Positions 36,032 through 45,949 of a stretch of DNA of 64,000 nucleotides are shown here, piece by piece. The notes beneath the pieces were generated by a model. It was not told the DNA's origin. It was given only the letters and a program-made list of their open reading frames with translations, and ran no database searches. The position numbers and the translations under genes were made by a program. Numbering within the stretch: the stretch's first letter is position 1; the number at the start of each line of letters is the position of its first letter. The DNA comes from Paenibacillus luteus (GTDB taxonomy: Bacteria; Bacillota; Bacilli; Paenibacillales; Paenibacillaceae). Location: positions 1-64,000 of the forward strand of contig NZ_SKCD01000015.1 of NCBI RefSeq assembly GCF_006542765.1. The letters run 5' to 3'.

Positions 36032-36721
36032 TTAGTAGCCTTCGCCCTTGCCGCCCGTAACGATGGCGATGCCTGAGCTAGCGCCAATGCGCGTAGCACC
36101 TGCAGAGATCATCTGCAATGCCGTTTCACGGTCGCGAACACCGCCAGATGCTTTCACACCTAGATCAGGGCCCACTGTGCGGCGCATTAAGGCAATATCC
36201 TCGACCGTTGCTCCGCCTTTTCCAAAGCCTGTTGATGTTTTCACAAAATCAGCGCCCGCTTTTACGCAAATCTTACATGCTGCAACCTTTTCTTCGTCCG
36301 TCAGCAGCCCTGTCTCCAATATAACCTTGAGAACCGCTTGACCCTTTACGGCTTCAGCCACGCCCGCTACGTCGCGCTGAACACCTTCGAGGTCGCCCGA
36401 CTTCAGCAAGCCAATATTCAGAACCATATCCACCTCAGTTGCGCCATCGGCGATCGCAAATTTGGCTTCAGCCGCCTTGGATGCTGTCGTTGTAGCGCCT
36501 AAAGGAAAGCCCACCACGGTAGTAATGCCGACTCCTGAGCCTTTGAGCTCATCGGCCGCTACCGCTACCCAGCCTGCATTTACACAAACGGTTGCAAATT
36601 GGTACTGCTTGGCCTCGCGGCAAATCTGCAATACCTCTTCCTTTGTTGCGTCTGCCTTCAATATCGTATGGTCAATCATCGCCGCTACTTCTGCTGGCGT
36701 GTAATCCGTTCCGGAACTCAT
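36032..36721 (-). CDS. deoC: Deoxyribose-phosphate aldolase
   Basis: The 229-residue TIM-barrel enzyme cleaves 2-deoxyribose 5-phosphate to glyceraldehyde 3-phosphate and acetaldehyde. The Schiff-base Lys is in [10 protein letters not shown], the second Lys in [10 protein letters not shown], and the start has [14 protein letters not shown] at 36721 has GGAGG upstream. It diverges from the purine nucleoside phosphorylase gene 211 bp away; the two act in sequence in deoxynucleoside breakdown. Confidence 0.97.
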   Translation of the reverse strand: MSSGTDYTPAEVAAMIDHTILKADATKEEVLQICREAKQYQFATVCVNAGWVAVAADELKGSGVGITTVVGFPLGATTTASKAAEAKFAIADGATEVDMVLNIGLLKSGDLEGVQRDVAGVAEAVKGQAVLKVILETGLLTDEEKVAACKICVKAGADFVKTSTGFGKGGATVEDIALMRRTVGPDLGVKASGGVRDRETALQMISAGATRIGASSGIAIVTGGKGEGY

Positions 36722-36932
36722 CCTCTATTCCTCCATCTCAATTCATACTCGATTACATAAGTTATGTTCCATTATACGAAGCTTTGTCTCAAACAACAAT
36801 GATCCGCTGCCAGTACCCGCTCGGTTTACTTTTGTTCATTCGATACGCTATGATTGTTATGGCAATGAAAACCATTTGTTCCGCAATGATAACATAAGCA
36901 GGATCGAACAAAATCAGGGAGGTACATCAACG

Positions 36933-37760
36933 ATGGACAACGTGCTAGTCAAAATAAATGAAGCTGCAGCCTATATTCGCAGCCAACTGCAGCAGCAGCC
37001 GCAAATCGGCCTGATTCTGGGTTCCGGCCTTGGCGTCATAGCCGATGAGGTGACAGATGCGATCACCATTCCTTATGAGAAAATCCCGCATTTCCCCGTT
37101 TCCACGGTAGAAGGGCATTCCGGCGAGCTGGTCATCGGACAGCTAGAAGGCAAAACGGTCCTCGTCATGAAAGGCCGTTTCCATTACTATGAAGGCTACT
37201 CCATGAAAGAGGTTGTCTTCCCCGTATATGTCATGAAGCAGCTCGGTATTCAGACCCTGCTCGTCACCAACGCCGCAGGCGGCATGAACCGTTCGTTCGC
37301 CGCAGGAGATTTGATGCTCATCACTGACCATATCAACAATACCGGCAGCAATCCGCTCATGGGTACGAACATTCCGGAGCTTGGCCCCCGCTTTCCTGAC
37401 ATGTCGCAAGCCTATAACCGCGAGCTTCGCGCCATTGTGGCTGCGAAAGCGGAAGAACTGGATATCAAGCTTCAACAAGGCGTATATGTCAGCATCTCCG
37501 GACCAACCTACTGCACGCCAGCTGAGCTGTCCATGATGGCAGGCTGGGGAGCAGATGCCGTCGGCATGTCAACGGCTCCAGAGGTCATTGCCGCTAACTA
37601 TACCGGCATACGTGTAGTCGGCATCACTTGTATTACCGACATGGCCATTGGTGATGAGCTCGAACCGCTCACGCATGAGCAAGTCGTTCGCGTAGCAGAG
37701 CAAGCCAGACCAAAATTCATTTCCCTTGTAAAAGCATCGGTAGGCGCATTCACAGTGTAA
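36933..37760 (+). CDS. punA: Purine nucleoside phosphorylase (trimeric type)
   Basis: The 275-residue enzyme cleaves purine nucleosides with phosphate to base and ribose 1-phosphate. Motifs are LILGSGLGVIADEV, GRFHYYEGYS, LLVTNAAGGM and GPTYCTPAELSMM, with base-binding GADAVGMSTAPEVI. The B. subtilis equivalent is called pupG. ATG at 36933 follows GGGAGGT; the frame from 36876 lacks support. It diverges from deoC. Confidence 0.95.
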   Translation: MDNVLVKINEAAAYIRSQLQQQPQIGLILGSGLGVIADEVTDAITIPYEKIPHFPVSTVEGHSGELVIGQLEGKTVLVMKGRFHYYEGYSMKEVVFPVYVMKQLGIQTLLVTNAAGGMNRSFAAGDLMLITDHINNTGSNPLMGTNIPELGPRFPDMSQAYNRELRAIVAAKAEELDIKLQQGVYVSISGPTYCTPAELSMMAGWGADAVGMSTAPEVIAANYTGIRVVGITCITDMAIGDELEPLTHEQVVRVAEQARPKFISLVKASVGAFTV

Positions 37761-37946
37761 GGCATTGCAAGGAAAGAAGTTGTTCCCATCATTAAAACGG
37801 GAGCAGCTTTTTTTCGTTTTAATAGCTGACAAGCAGCCTCAATCGGTAGGTAAAAGTTGCCATGTGGACAAACGCCGGGTTGTATTCTATTCTTTACTAT
37901 AGACTAACAATCTTATCCAGTACAGACAGCAGGAGAGGTGCGAAGC

Positions 37947-39608
37947 TTGACCTTGATTTCAAAACCGAATCGTGAAGCCGATTTATTCCGCAGTGCATTT
38001 CATTACGCCCCGATCGGCATGGCTTTAGTTGATTTAGACGGCAGGATCATGGTAGCCAATCCCTCCGCTCTGGTCATGCTGGGTTATGAGGAGAAAGAGC
38101 TGTACAGCAAAACCTATGAGCACATCACCCATCCGGATGATTTGGAAGAGGATAACCGTTATGTGAAGCAATTGCTTCGCGGTGAAATCGACACTTACCA
38201 AATGCAGAAGCGTTATTTCAAAAAGACCGGAGAAACCGTCACGGTTCTCTTAAGCGTAACTCTTGTCTACGACAAGGAAGAAAATCCTCTTCATTTCATC
38301 TCGCAAATGATGGATATTTCCGAAAAAACACAAGCTGTACACGAAGTAAAACAGCTAACGAAACATATTACGACCATCCTCGAAAGCATTTCTGATGCTT
38401 TTTTCTCGCTGGATGAGGAATACCGATTTATCTATACGAATAAAGCAGCTCAGACGCTGTTTAGAAAAAGCGACGAAGAGCTGACTGGCCGAAACATCTG
38501 GGAGCTGTATCCCTGGCTTGTTGATTCTGTCAGCCAAATCGAGTGCAAGCTGGCTATGCAGTTCCGCGAGCAGCGGCTATATGAGCAATTCGTACCACTG
38601 CTTAATGATTGGTTCGAAGCGAATCTTTACCCGTCCGAGTTCGGGCTATCCGTTCATTTCCGTCAAATTACGGAGCGGAAGCGCACCGCCGACAAGCTGC
38701 TTGAGAGCGAGAAGAGCTTCCGCCTGCTTGCCGAGAATTCAAGCGATATGATCTCCAAGCATGACCAGAACGGATTGTTTACGTATGTATCACCAGCCTG
38801 TTATACCCTTTTGGGCTACAGGGATGACGAGCTCATCGGGAAGTCTCCGTTTCATCTGTATCATCCAGATGACATGCAGCGAATGCTCGACAATCAGGAG
38901 TTGCTCTATACCCACGTTGATGAGAATACGATTACGTATCGCATCAGGCGCAAGGATGACAGCTACCGCTGGTTTGAGACGACCAGGCGCGTTGTCTTCA
39001 ATGAAGGTGACCGTACGCAAACCATCGTGGCAGTCTCTAGAGACATCACGCCCCGCAAAGAGATAGAGCTGAAGATGCTGGAGCAATACCAACTCATGCA
39101 TGCGCTTTCTCATACTGACGAATTAACTGGCATCGCAAATCGCCGAACCTTCGACGAAACGTGGAATCACGAATGGGAGGATGCCCAGCGTCATCATATG
39201 CCGGTAACGTTAATGCTTGGCGATATCGATAATTTCAAAGCCTATAACGACACGTTCGGGCATCAAAAAGGCGACGAATGTCTAAGACAGATCGCCGCCG
39301 CTATGCGAGCCGCCCTTAAGCGCCCGCTTGATATTGTCGCCCGTTACGGCGGAGAGGAATTCGGTATCATTTTGCCTCAAACCAGCAAGGAGCGCGCCGC
39401 TACGATTGCCAATCGCCTTCTTGAAGCCGTCAGGCAATTAAAGCTGCCTCATTCACAAGAAACAGACCATCCTTATGTCACGATTAGCTTGGGCTCTGCC
39501 ACATGGAATCCCGATTGCTCCCTCTCGCAGGATGAGCTGTTCACCCATGCCGACAAATCGCTCTACCAAGCCAAGGATGAAGGAAAAAACCGCTATATTT
39601 CTCACTAA
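37947..39608 (+). CDS. Diguanylate cyclase with three PAS domains
   Basis: The soluble 553-residue protein has PAS domains at about 15-130, 140-245 and 255-380 (MDISEKT, ITERKR and DITPRKE mark their ends). A GGDEF domain follows with intact YGGEEFGIILP. The allosteric RxxD motif is not obvious. It should make c-di-GMP from two GTP. TTG at 37947 lies behind AGGAGAGGTG; the GTG at 37938 overlaps this site. The PAS ligands are unknown. Confidence 0.92.
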   Translation: MTLISKPNREADLFRSAFHYAPIGMALVDLDGRIMVANPSALVMLGYEEKELYSKTYEHITHPDDLEEDNRYVKQLLRGEIDTYQMQKRYFKKTGETVTVLLSVTLVYDKEENPLHFISQMMDISEKTQAVHEVKQLTKHITTILESISDAFFSLDEEYRFIYTNKAAQTLFRKSDEELTGRNIWELYPWLVDSVSQIECKLAMQFREQRLYEQFVPLLNDWFEANLYPSEFGLSVHFRQITERKRTADKLLESEKSFRLLAENSSDMISKHDQNGLFTYVSPACYTLLGYRDDELIGKSPFHLYHPDDMQRMLDNQELLYTHVDENTITYRIRRKDDSYRWFETTRRVVFNEGDRTQTIVAVSRDITPRKEIELKMLEQYQLMHALSHTDELTGIANRRTFDETWNHEWEDAQRHHMPVTLMLGDIDNFKAYNDTFGHQKGDECLRQIAAAMRAALKRPLDIVARYGGEEFGIILPQTSKERAATIANRLLEAVRQLKLPHSQETDHPYVTISLGSATWNPDCSLSQDELFTHADKSLYQAKDEGKNRYISH

Positions 39609-39641
39609 CTTGCTGCGCGATCGTCTCTGCTGTTCGCAGCG

Positions 39642-40841
39642 CTACGGTCGCTTTCCTGCCTCAAGTAAGCTTGTTTTCTTCAAATGCTTCTCATACCCAT
39701 AATAAACGATCAAATAGATGATGAAAAATACGCTAGATACCAAATACATGGTTTCATAATTGGACCAAGTCGCCACTAAGCCAAGCAGCATAGCGCCACT
39801 TCCAATTCCGATATCAAATGCGTTATAGAATGTCGCTGTCGCTACGCCTCTGCGCTTCGGTTCTACCCGGTCAATAACCCAGGCCTGCAAGCCAGGGAAA
39901 ATCGCTCCAAAGCCCGCGCCATAAAATACCGCAGCAAGCAGCAGCATTCCCGTTGATTTGGTCATATAGAGAATCACACAGCCTACAATACAGAATATAG
40001 CTGCTGGAAATAATACCCAGAAACGACCTCTCGTATCAAAAATTCTCCCGCTCACAAACCGGATGAGAAACTCACTAAGCGCAAGCACAAGAAAGAAGAA
40101 ACCGATATTTTGTACGCCGGCTTCCTTGCCGAACAAAGTAATAAAGCTGATAACTCCTCCCAGAGACAAGCCCACGAGAAGTCCAAGCAGCGAAGGCATA
40201 AGCGCCTTTGGCTCCACGAATCGCAAGAGCAGTGACGTAGGTTCTGCGGCAGCAATCTTGGCCTGCGCGCGTTCTTCTTTGGAATCCCCTTTGACGAAAG
40301 AAGTAAAGATGACGGCCAGCAGCAAAATACAGGCGCCCACAATAAACAGCGCAGAGAAGCCAAACTCCTCCATGAGCCAAATGCCGAGAAAGGGCCCCAA
40401 GGATATCGCTACTGCATTACCCGTGCCGAAGAAGCCCATCCCCTCGCCTCTTCGCGAAGCCGGGATAATGTCAGAAGCCACGGTGCCATAAAGCGTCGTC
40501 GAGATACCAAAGCCTACACCATGAACGATGCGAAGCATCAGCATCATTACAATCGTAACAGCCGCATAATAGCTGGCCGTTCCAATTAAACAAATCACAA
40601 CGCCCAGAATAAGGAGCAGCTTCTTGCCGAATTTATCCGAGGCCATTCCGACAAACGGACGTACGACTACTGCAGAATAGGTGAATAAGCCGATAATAAG
40701 TCCAATTTGCGCATCAGAGCCGCCCTTATCCGCTGCAAAGACGGGAAGCGTCGGCAGCAGCATCTCCAGCGACAAAAACAAAAATAAATTAGATAAGATT
40801 AATAAGACAAACGGTTTGGTCCAAAGGGGTTCCTTCAACAT
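39642..40841 (-). CDS. MFS transporter (YwoG-like)
   Basis: The 399-residue protein has twelve predicted membrane helices. The loop 2-3 motif of drug/H+ antiporter-like MFS proteins is present as GMASDKFGKKLLLILG, and the second half has SGRIFDTRGRFW. The start has GAGAGG upstream. Relatives such as YwoG export unknown compounds. It converges with the GGDEF gene and shows no operon partner. Confidence 0.88.
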   Translation of the reverse strand: MLKEPLWTKPFVLLILSNLFLFLSLEMLLPTLPVFAADKGGSDAQIGLIIGLFTYSAVVVRPFVGMASDKFGKKLLLILGVVICLIGTASYYAAVTIVMMLMLRIVHGVGFGISTTLYGTVASDIIPASRRGEGMGFFGTGNAVAISLGPFLGIWLMEEFGFSALFIVGACILLLAVIFTSFVKGDSKEERAQAKIAAAEPTSLLLRFVEPKALMPSLLGLLVGLSLGGVISFITLFGKEAGVQNIGFFFLVLALSEFLIRFVSGRIFDTRGRFWVLFPAAIFCIVGCVILYMTKSTGMLLLAAVFYGAGFGAIFPGLQAWVIDRVEPKRRGVATATFYNAFDIGIGSGAMLLGLVATWSNYETMYLVSSVFFIIYLIVYYGYEKHLKKTSLLEAGKRP

Positions 40842-40975
40842 GTGTTATCCTCTCGAGTTGCCAGTGATTGCGCGTAGTTTTTATCATTATATCTAATATA
40901 CAATTTTAAAATGCCGATTTATACTATAGGTACTATGTACCAGTCCATTCGAATTTGTAGAGAAGAGGTCATCCT

Positions 40976-42520
40976 ATGCCATTGCCTATAGAACGCGAGA
41001 ATCCTGAAAATCGCGTATATCCCTCTTTTCTCTCTCAGCTGCTGCGCAATTATATCTTCGGATCAACCGTTGCCGTAGCGGGCGTCGGCGGCATTATCGT
41101 TTTTTCCACCTTGACGATTCCCGAAAATGAGCAGCTCACGTTAGCTGCCATCATGCTTATCTCACTTCTCATTATGATTGGCATTGAACTGTTGGTCTTC
41201 TATCGGCATATTAAACCAATTCAAATCCTCTTCAAGGCAGAGAAACCAACATCGGAGCAGCTAAAAATCGCCTATCTTCAAACCCATCGATTTCCAACCT
41301 TAGCCGTGAAGCGCACCTTCGGTCCCCATTTTCTCGGTCTACTGCTGCCAGCCATCGGAATGGCTTACATCTGCATAAGCTTGGGATGGTTGAACCTTCC
41401 CTATTTTTATATCGGAATTGCAGCAGCGGTCGCGTTGATGATTGCCAGCATGCATGCCATGATCGAGTTTTTCCTAACCACTAGAGCCATTCATCCCGTT
41501 ATCACCTACATCCGCAACAAGCACAAAGAACTCTATATTCAAGATATAACGCTGGGCGGGCAAGTGCTCGTATCGATCCGCACCAAATTCCGACTTAGCG
41601 CCTTCCTAATTGGCACGCTTCCACTGCTGCTGTTTGGACTTGCCTCTCAAATTAGATTCGATAGTCTTCAGGGCGAAGGAAGTCTTGATTACTGGAAATG
41701 GGCAGGCTTTATCCTTGTTATCGGGATCATCTACTCCCTGCTTGGAGCCTCCCTGCTCTCACGCAACATCGAAGATCCGATTTATATGATTCAGCATGGC
41801 ATGAGCAGCGTGCAAGCAGGCAACCTAGAGACGAGTGCGGCGGATATCTATTCCGATGAGTTCTCCAAGCTTGTTGCCGGGTTCAATCATATGGTTAATG
41901 GACTTCGGGAACGTGAACAGAGAAACAACCAACTGCTGCAAAGCTACTTCATGACACTCGCAGCAGCGCTTGATGCGCGTGATACCTATACGGCCGGGCA
42001 TTCGACTCGCGTAGCTCGCTTTTCCGTCCAAATCGGCCGGTTAGATGGCTGGTCCGACAGCCAGATCGACATTTTACATAAAACTGCATTGCTCCATGAT
42101 ATCGGAAAAATCGGCGTACGTGATGCTGTCCTGTTGAAAGAGGGTCGTCTAACGGACGAGGAATTCGATCAGATCAAGCTTCATCCCGTCCTTGGCGAAA
42201 ATATATTAAAGCAAATCGAGCCCGCAGATGCGATGGCCGATCTGCTGCCAGGCGTTCGCTCGCATCACGAGCGCTATGACGGCAAAGGATATCCCGACGG
42301 ATTGGCAGGCAGTTCGATTCCGCTGTTTGGACGGGCCATTGCCATCGCAGATGCTTTTGACGCCATGACCTCTGACCGACCCTACCGTAAAGGAATGTCC
42401 TACGAACGAGCCCTTTCCATTCTCGAAGAGGGCAAAGGGACGCAATGGGACCCGCACCTCACACAGCTATTTGTAGATACTTACCGTAAGAAGGGAAAAA
42501 TGGAGGAAGATGTGTCCTAA
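40976..42520 (+). CDS. Membrane HAMP-HD-GYP protein (c-di-GMP phosphodiesterase)
   Basis: The product has 514 residues. Six or so membrane helices occupy residues 25-275, followed by a HAMP linker (SRNIEDPIYMIQHGMSSVQAGNLE). The HD-GYP domain has TAGHSTRVARFS, LLHDIGKIGVRDAVLLKEG and HHERYDGKGYP, all intact. It should hydrolyse c-di-GMP in response to an unknown membrane signal. ATG at 40976 follows AGAGGTCATCCT. A terminator follows. Confidence 0.92.
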   Translation: MPLPIERENPENRVYPSFLSQLLRNYIFGSTVAVAGVGGIIVFSTLTIPENEQLTLAAIMLISLLIMIGIELLVFYRHIKPIQILFKAEKPTSEQLKIAYLQTHRFPTLAVKRTFGPHFLGLLLPAIGMAYICISLGWLNLPYFYIGIAAAVALMIASMHAMIEFFLTTRAIHPVITYIRNKHKELYIQDITLGGQVLVSIRTKFRLSAFLIGTLPLLLFGLASQIRFDSLQGEGSLDYWKWAGFILVIGIIYSLLGASLLSRNIEDPIYMIQHGMSSVQAGNLETSAADIYSDEFSKLVAGFNHMVNGLREREQRNNQLLQSYFMTLAAALDARDTYTAGHSTRVARFSVQIGRLDGWSDSQIDILHKTALLHDIGKIGVRDAVLLKEGRLTDEEFDQIKLHPVLGENILKQIEPADAMADLLPGVRSHHERYDGKGYPDGLAGSSIPLFGRAIAIADAFDAMTSDRPYRKGMSYERALSILEEGKGTQWDPHLTQLFVDTYRKKGKMEEDVS

Positions 42521-42527
42521 CGACATA

Positions 42528-42571
42528 CAAGAGCCATCCGCTAAAGGATTAATCCTTCCGGATGGCTCTTG
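42528..42571. terminator. Bidirectional terminator-like hairpin
   Basis: CAAGAGCCATCCG (42528-42540) pairs with CGGATGGCTCTTG (42559-42571). It separates convergent genes. T-runs are short. Confidence 0.75.
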
Positions 42572-42587
42572 TCTCATTATAAAGTGA

Positions 42588-43049
42588 TTACCGTTTAACC
42601 AGCGTAAAATCATCATAGTGGAAGCCTGGCGCTACTACACATGATACAAGAACAGGCTCATCCCCAAGAACACGGGTCATCTGCCATTCGTTCGCGGGCA
42701 CAAGCGCCTGCGGCTGGTGGCCTGCGAGCACATCAGGTCCGACAATGATTTCTTTTCTCGTCTCCGGGTCAGCTTCCAAACCGCCTAGGCTGAGCACAAT
42801 CGGACTCCCGGAATGCCACATCCACAGCTCGTCCGAGTAAACTCTGTGCCAATCGGAAAACTCTTCCGGATGCAGCAGAAAATATATAGAGGATGCCGCA
42901 AAGCGTGGTCCTGAATAGGGAGCGCCAAGTACCTCCTGCGGTATTTCAAAGCTTGCTTTCCAAATCTCCTTGTACCATCCGCCTTCGACATGCGGTTTTA
43001 AGCCGAGTTGCTCGACGAGCGGCGACAGCTGTTGCACTGATACTCCCAT
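42588..43049 (-). CDS. DUF985-type cupin protein
   Basis: The 153-residue cupin has LKPHVEGGWYKEIW near the start, SIYFLLHPEEFSDWHRVYSDELW, GHQPQALVPANEWQ and CVVAPGFHYDDFTL, the signature order of the YML079-like DUF985 family. The function of this family is unknown; a sugar-like ligand has been proposed. ATG at 43049 fits AGAAGG best. Confidence 0.9.
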   Translation of the reverse strand: MGVSVQQLSPLVEQLGLKPHVEGGWYKEIWKASFEIPQEVLGAPYSGPRFAASSIYFLLHPEEFSDWHRVYSDELWMWHSGSPIVLSLGGLEADPETRKEIIVGPDVLAGHQPQALVPANEWQMTRVLGDEPVLVSCVVAPGFHYDDFTLVKR

Positions 43050-43260
43050 CCATTTCAACCTTCTTTCTCTCTTTTGCGCGCATATTATTTATAAATACGT
43101 TCTTTATTCTATAACGCATAAGATCTATCGTCAATTCATTAAACAAGTAGGTATAGAATGAAATTCTTTGGCTTTCGCCTAACGAATATACGGATCAAGC
43201 TTTGTTTATTTCCGATTTATAAATTATACTTATATTAACTAACTTTTTGGAGGTGAACAG

Positions 43261-43623
43261 ATGAACAATGGCGTACTTGAATTTGGTCGCATCAGCCGCA
43301 AGCATTTAATGAATTTGCTCATTATTGTTCCGTTGCTGATGGCAGCGCTGTTCGCCTACCAAGCAGGTAATACGTTTGAGCTGACTGCTGCTGCGAGCCG
43401 CATCACGGCTGACGCGAAATACGCGACCGCAAATGTTGGCAAGCAAAACAGCTCGACGAAAGTTTTTTTGCCCGAAAACCTACTACTAGCCTCTTACATG
43501 CACGCGCTGATGCTCATGTATTGGCTGGCTGCCACCCTATCCGCACTTCATACCTTTGTTCCGCAAAGGATGCGTGATTTGCTGATGACCCCGATTAAAT
43601 TCACTTCACATTTTGTTGGTTAA
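43261..43623 (+). CDS. Small membrane protein upstream of khtTU
   Basis: The 120-residue protein has two membrane segments (LMNLLIIVPLLMAALFAY and LASYMHALMLMYWLAATLSAL) and an external Ala/Thr-rich loop between them. GGAGGTGAAC precedes ATG 43261. It is the first gene of the operon with the KhtT- and KhtU-like genes. In B. subtilis the small gene khtS takes this position, but I cannot claim sequence similarity. It may be an accessory subunit. Confidence 0.75.
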   Translation: MNNGVLEFGRISRKHLMNLLIIVPLLMAALFAYQAGNTFELTAAASRITADAKYATANVGKQNSSTKVFLPENLLLASYMHALMLMYWLAATLSALHTFVPQRMRDLLMTPIKFTSHFVG

Positions 43624-43671
43624 TTTACTCATTTTGTTCGTACACTAACAACAAATGAGGAGGCCTACACA

Positions 43672-44163
43672 TTGAATATTAGAGAATCCGACCTGCCCGG
43701 TATTGGCCGCAAATACCAGATTATGACGCGTAGCGGCGATAAGTTTGTCATTATTATTCATGATGACGGACGCCGTGAACTGTACCACTTCGAATATGAG
43801 GATCCGGACGATAGCATTTCCATGGTTACGCTTGAGGATGAAGAAGCAAGACAGGTAGCCGCGATTGTCGGCGGTATGACTTACAAACCAAAGGCGCTAG
43901 AGACCATTGAGGTGGCACTGGATGACCTGACAATTGAATGGTACAAAATTGAACCAAACGCCGCATGCATTGGCAGATCGATCGGTCAAGTCGATATCCG
44001 CCAGACGACAGGAGCGACGATTATCGCCGCTGTCGAGAAAGAAGCAAAGCATATTAATCCAGGCCCCGACTATGTCTTTAAAGCAGACACGACCCTTATC
44101 GTTGCAGGTGAACGCCAGCATTTGAAGCTTCTTAAGCTTATGCTGCAAAACGGGAGCCGTTAA
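43672..44163 (+). CDS. khtT: KhtT-like regulatory subunit of K+/H+ antiporter (RCK-C domain)
   Basis: The product has 163 residues. The N-terminal part starts [40 protein letters not shown], typical of KhtT. The C-terminal TrkA-C/RCK-C domain has [23 protein letters not shown] and [11 protein letters not shown]. KhtT gates KhtU and binds nucleotide in the C-terminal domain. It is 2 nt upstream of the antiporter gene. Confidence 0.92.
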   Translation: MNIRESDLPGIGRKYQIMTRSGDKFVIIIHDDGRRELYHFEYEDPDDSISMVTLEDEEARQVAAIVGGMTYKPKALETIEVALDDLTIEWYKIEPNAACIGRSIGQVDIRQTTGATIIAAVEKEAKHINPGPDYVFKADTTLIVAGERQHLKLLKLMLQNGSR

Positions 44164-44165
44164 TT

Positions 44166-45410
44166 ATGGATCACATGGTGCTGGAAATCGGTCTTGCTGT
44201 TATTCTTATAGCCTTAGTCGGGCTGTTAGCTGCAAAAATTCGGTTTTCCGTCATCCCGTTTTACATCTTGATCGGCATGGCCGTAGGTCCTCATGCGCCA
44301 CACGTGGGCATATTGGACTTCAGGTTCATTCATAGTGCGGAACTGATTGAATTCATGGGACGGCTTGGCGTGCTGTTCCTGCTGTTCTATTTGGGTCTGG
44401 AGTTTTCTGTGGGTCGATTGATGAAATCGGGTCGCTCTATTGCGATAGGCGGAACCATCTATATCGTCATTAACTTTTCACTTGGTTTACTATTCGGCTG
44501 GATCAACGATTTCCCTGTTGCGGAGACGATGGTCATTGCCGGTATTACAACGATATCCTCAAGCGCGATCGTCGCGAAGGTGCTCGTTGATTTAAAACGG
44601 ACAGCAAATCCGGAAACGGAAATGATTCTTGGAATCATCATGTTCGAGGATATTTTCCTTGCTGTGTACATTTCCGTCTTGTCTGGACTTGTGCTTAGCG
44701 ATTCGTCATCCCTAGGCGGCGTGCTTCTATCCGCTTCCTATGCACTCGGATTTATGCTTCTGTTCCTTATTATCGGAAGGAAGGCAGCGCCTCTCCTTAA
44801 CAAAATTTTCAATATTCGCTCGAATGAACTATTCCTGCTGCTCGTGTTCGGCTTCCTGTTCCTCGTGGCAGGCTTCTCCGAAACGATTCACGTGGCAGAA
44901 GCAATCGGAGCTTTGCTGGTTGGCTTGGTGCTTGCCGAGACCGTCCACATGAAACGGATCGAACATCTGATTCTGCCGTTCCGTGACTTCTTCGGTGCAC
45001 TGTTCTTCTTCAGCTTCGGTCTGACCATCGATCCGTTCGCCCTAGGCGGCGCGGTCTGGCTCTCGCTCGGTGCGGTTGCGGTTACCTTATTCGGCAACTT
45101 CACCGCAGGCATGTTCGCAGGCAAAAGCGCAGGCTTATCGCCTAAAGCGTCCGCTAACATCGGTCTAACGATCGTATCGCGCGGCGAGTTCTCCATTATC
45201 ATGGCAAACCTCGGCAAAGCCGGTGGCTTGCTGGAGCTTCTGCAGCCATTCGCTGCCCTGTACGTGCTTATTCTGGCGATACTGGGACCGCTTCTGACCA
45301 AGGAATCCAAGCTGGTGTTCAGAGGTCTAAATACCATCTTCAGATGGGAAAAACCTAAAATAGCCAAAGAGGCCAGCAAGAAACCCGTAAAAGACAAATC
45401 CAGCGGCTGA
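44166..45410 (+). CDS. khtU: KhtU-like K+/H+ antiporter (CPA2)
   Basis: The 414-residue protein has about twelve membrane helices. CPA2 motifs are LGLEFSVGRL, ITTISSSAIVAKVL and FFSFGLTIDP; ISRGEFS-type sequence is present as VSRGEFSIIM. KhtU exports K+ for H+ at alkaline pH or high K+, with KhtT controlling it. The ATG is at 44166. A strong terminator follows at 45427. Confidence 0.93.
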   Translation: MDHMVLEIGLAVILIALVGLLAAKIRFSVIPFYILIGMAVGPHAPHVGILDFRFIHSAELIEFMGRLGVLFLLFYLGLEFSVGRLMKSGRSIAIGGTIYIVINFSLGLLFGWINDFPVAETMVIAGITTISSSAIVAKVLVDLKRTANPETEMILGIIMFEDIFLAVYISVLSGLVLSDSSSLGGVLLSASYALGFMLLFLIIGRKAAPLLNKIFNIRSNELFLLLVFGFLFLVAGFSETIHVAEAIGALLVGLVLAETVHMKRIEHLILPFRDFFGALFFFSFGLTIDPFALGGAVWLSLGAVAVTLFGNFTAGMFAGKSAGLSPKASANIGLTIVSRGEFSIIMANLGKAGGLLELLQPFAALYVLILAILGPLLTKESKLVFRGLNTIFRWEKPKIAKEASKKPVKDKSSG

Positions 45411-45426
45411 TCAGCCGCTGCGATGC

Positions 45427-45478
45427 AAAAAACAGCAGGCATGACGAGGCATCCCCCTCGTCGACCTGCTGTTTTTTA
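45427..45478 (+). terminator. Terminator of the khtTU operon
   Basis: AACAGCAGGCATGACGAGG (45431-45449) pairs with CCTCGTCGACCTGCTGTT just downstream, followed by TTTTTATTTT. Confidence 0.9.
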
Positions 45479-45509
45479 TTTTGCATGGAGTTAGGTGAGT
45501 GGAGGGGAG

Positions 45510-45741
45510 TTAGTGGAGAAGCATTTGAGACATTGGTGGAGAGGAGTTAGGCATTCTTTGTGTGGTTTGTGCAAGGCTGCTGCAATGAGCCGGCTAGGCT
45601 TTACTGGTTAGTTGGGAAGCATTAGAGACGTTAGTCGAGGAGAGTTAGGCTTTCTTAGCGAGGATTGTGCAAGGCTGTTGCAATGAGCTGGCTAGGCTTT
45701 ATTGGTTAGTGGAGAAGCATTAGAGCCGTTAGCGGAGATGG
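45510..45741. repeat. 98-bp imperfect tandem repeat (about 2.4 copies)
   Basis: Copies start at 45510, 45608 and 45706 with TTAGTGGAGAAGCATT or a close variant. Each full copy contains TTGTGCAAGGCTG(C/T)TGCAATGAGC. No gene is supported in the block, which lies between the khtTU terminator and a 7-bp repeat. Confidence 0.9.
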
Positions 45742-45830
45742 TGCTGATAAGTCTATCGCATAGGGGTTTGATTTTAGAGATGAGATGTTGGCTGGTTGTG
45801 GGTAAATGATATCAGAAAGGGGCTGCCTGT

Positions 45831-45949
45831 GGTCTGTGGTCTGTGGTCTGTGGTCTGTGGTCTGTGGTCTGTGGTCTGTGGTCTGTGGTCTGTGGTCTGT
45901 GGTCTGTGGTCTGTGGTCTGTGGTCTGTGGTCTGTGGTCTGTGGTCTGT
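45831..45949. repeat. 7-bp tandem repeat (17 copies)
   Basis: GGTCTGT is repeated 17 times without error. Since 7 is not a multiple of 3, all frames stay open on both strands, giving false reading frames. The surrounding stretch 45480-46267 has no gene. It also carries TGCAGGATA at 45969, 46083 and 46134. Confidence 0.97.

Noticed and set aside
45831-45949. Possible CRISPR array
   Set aside because: The units are only 7 bp and contiguous, with no spacers and no cas genes.
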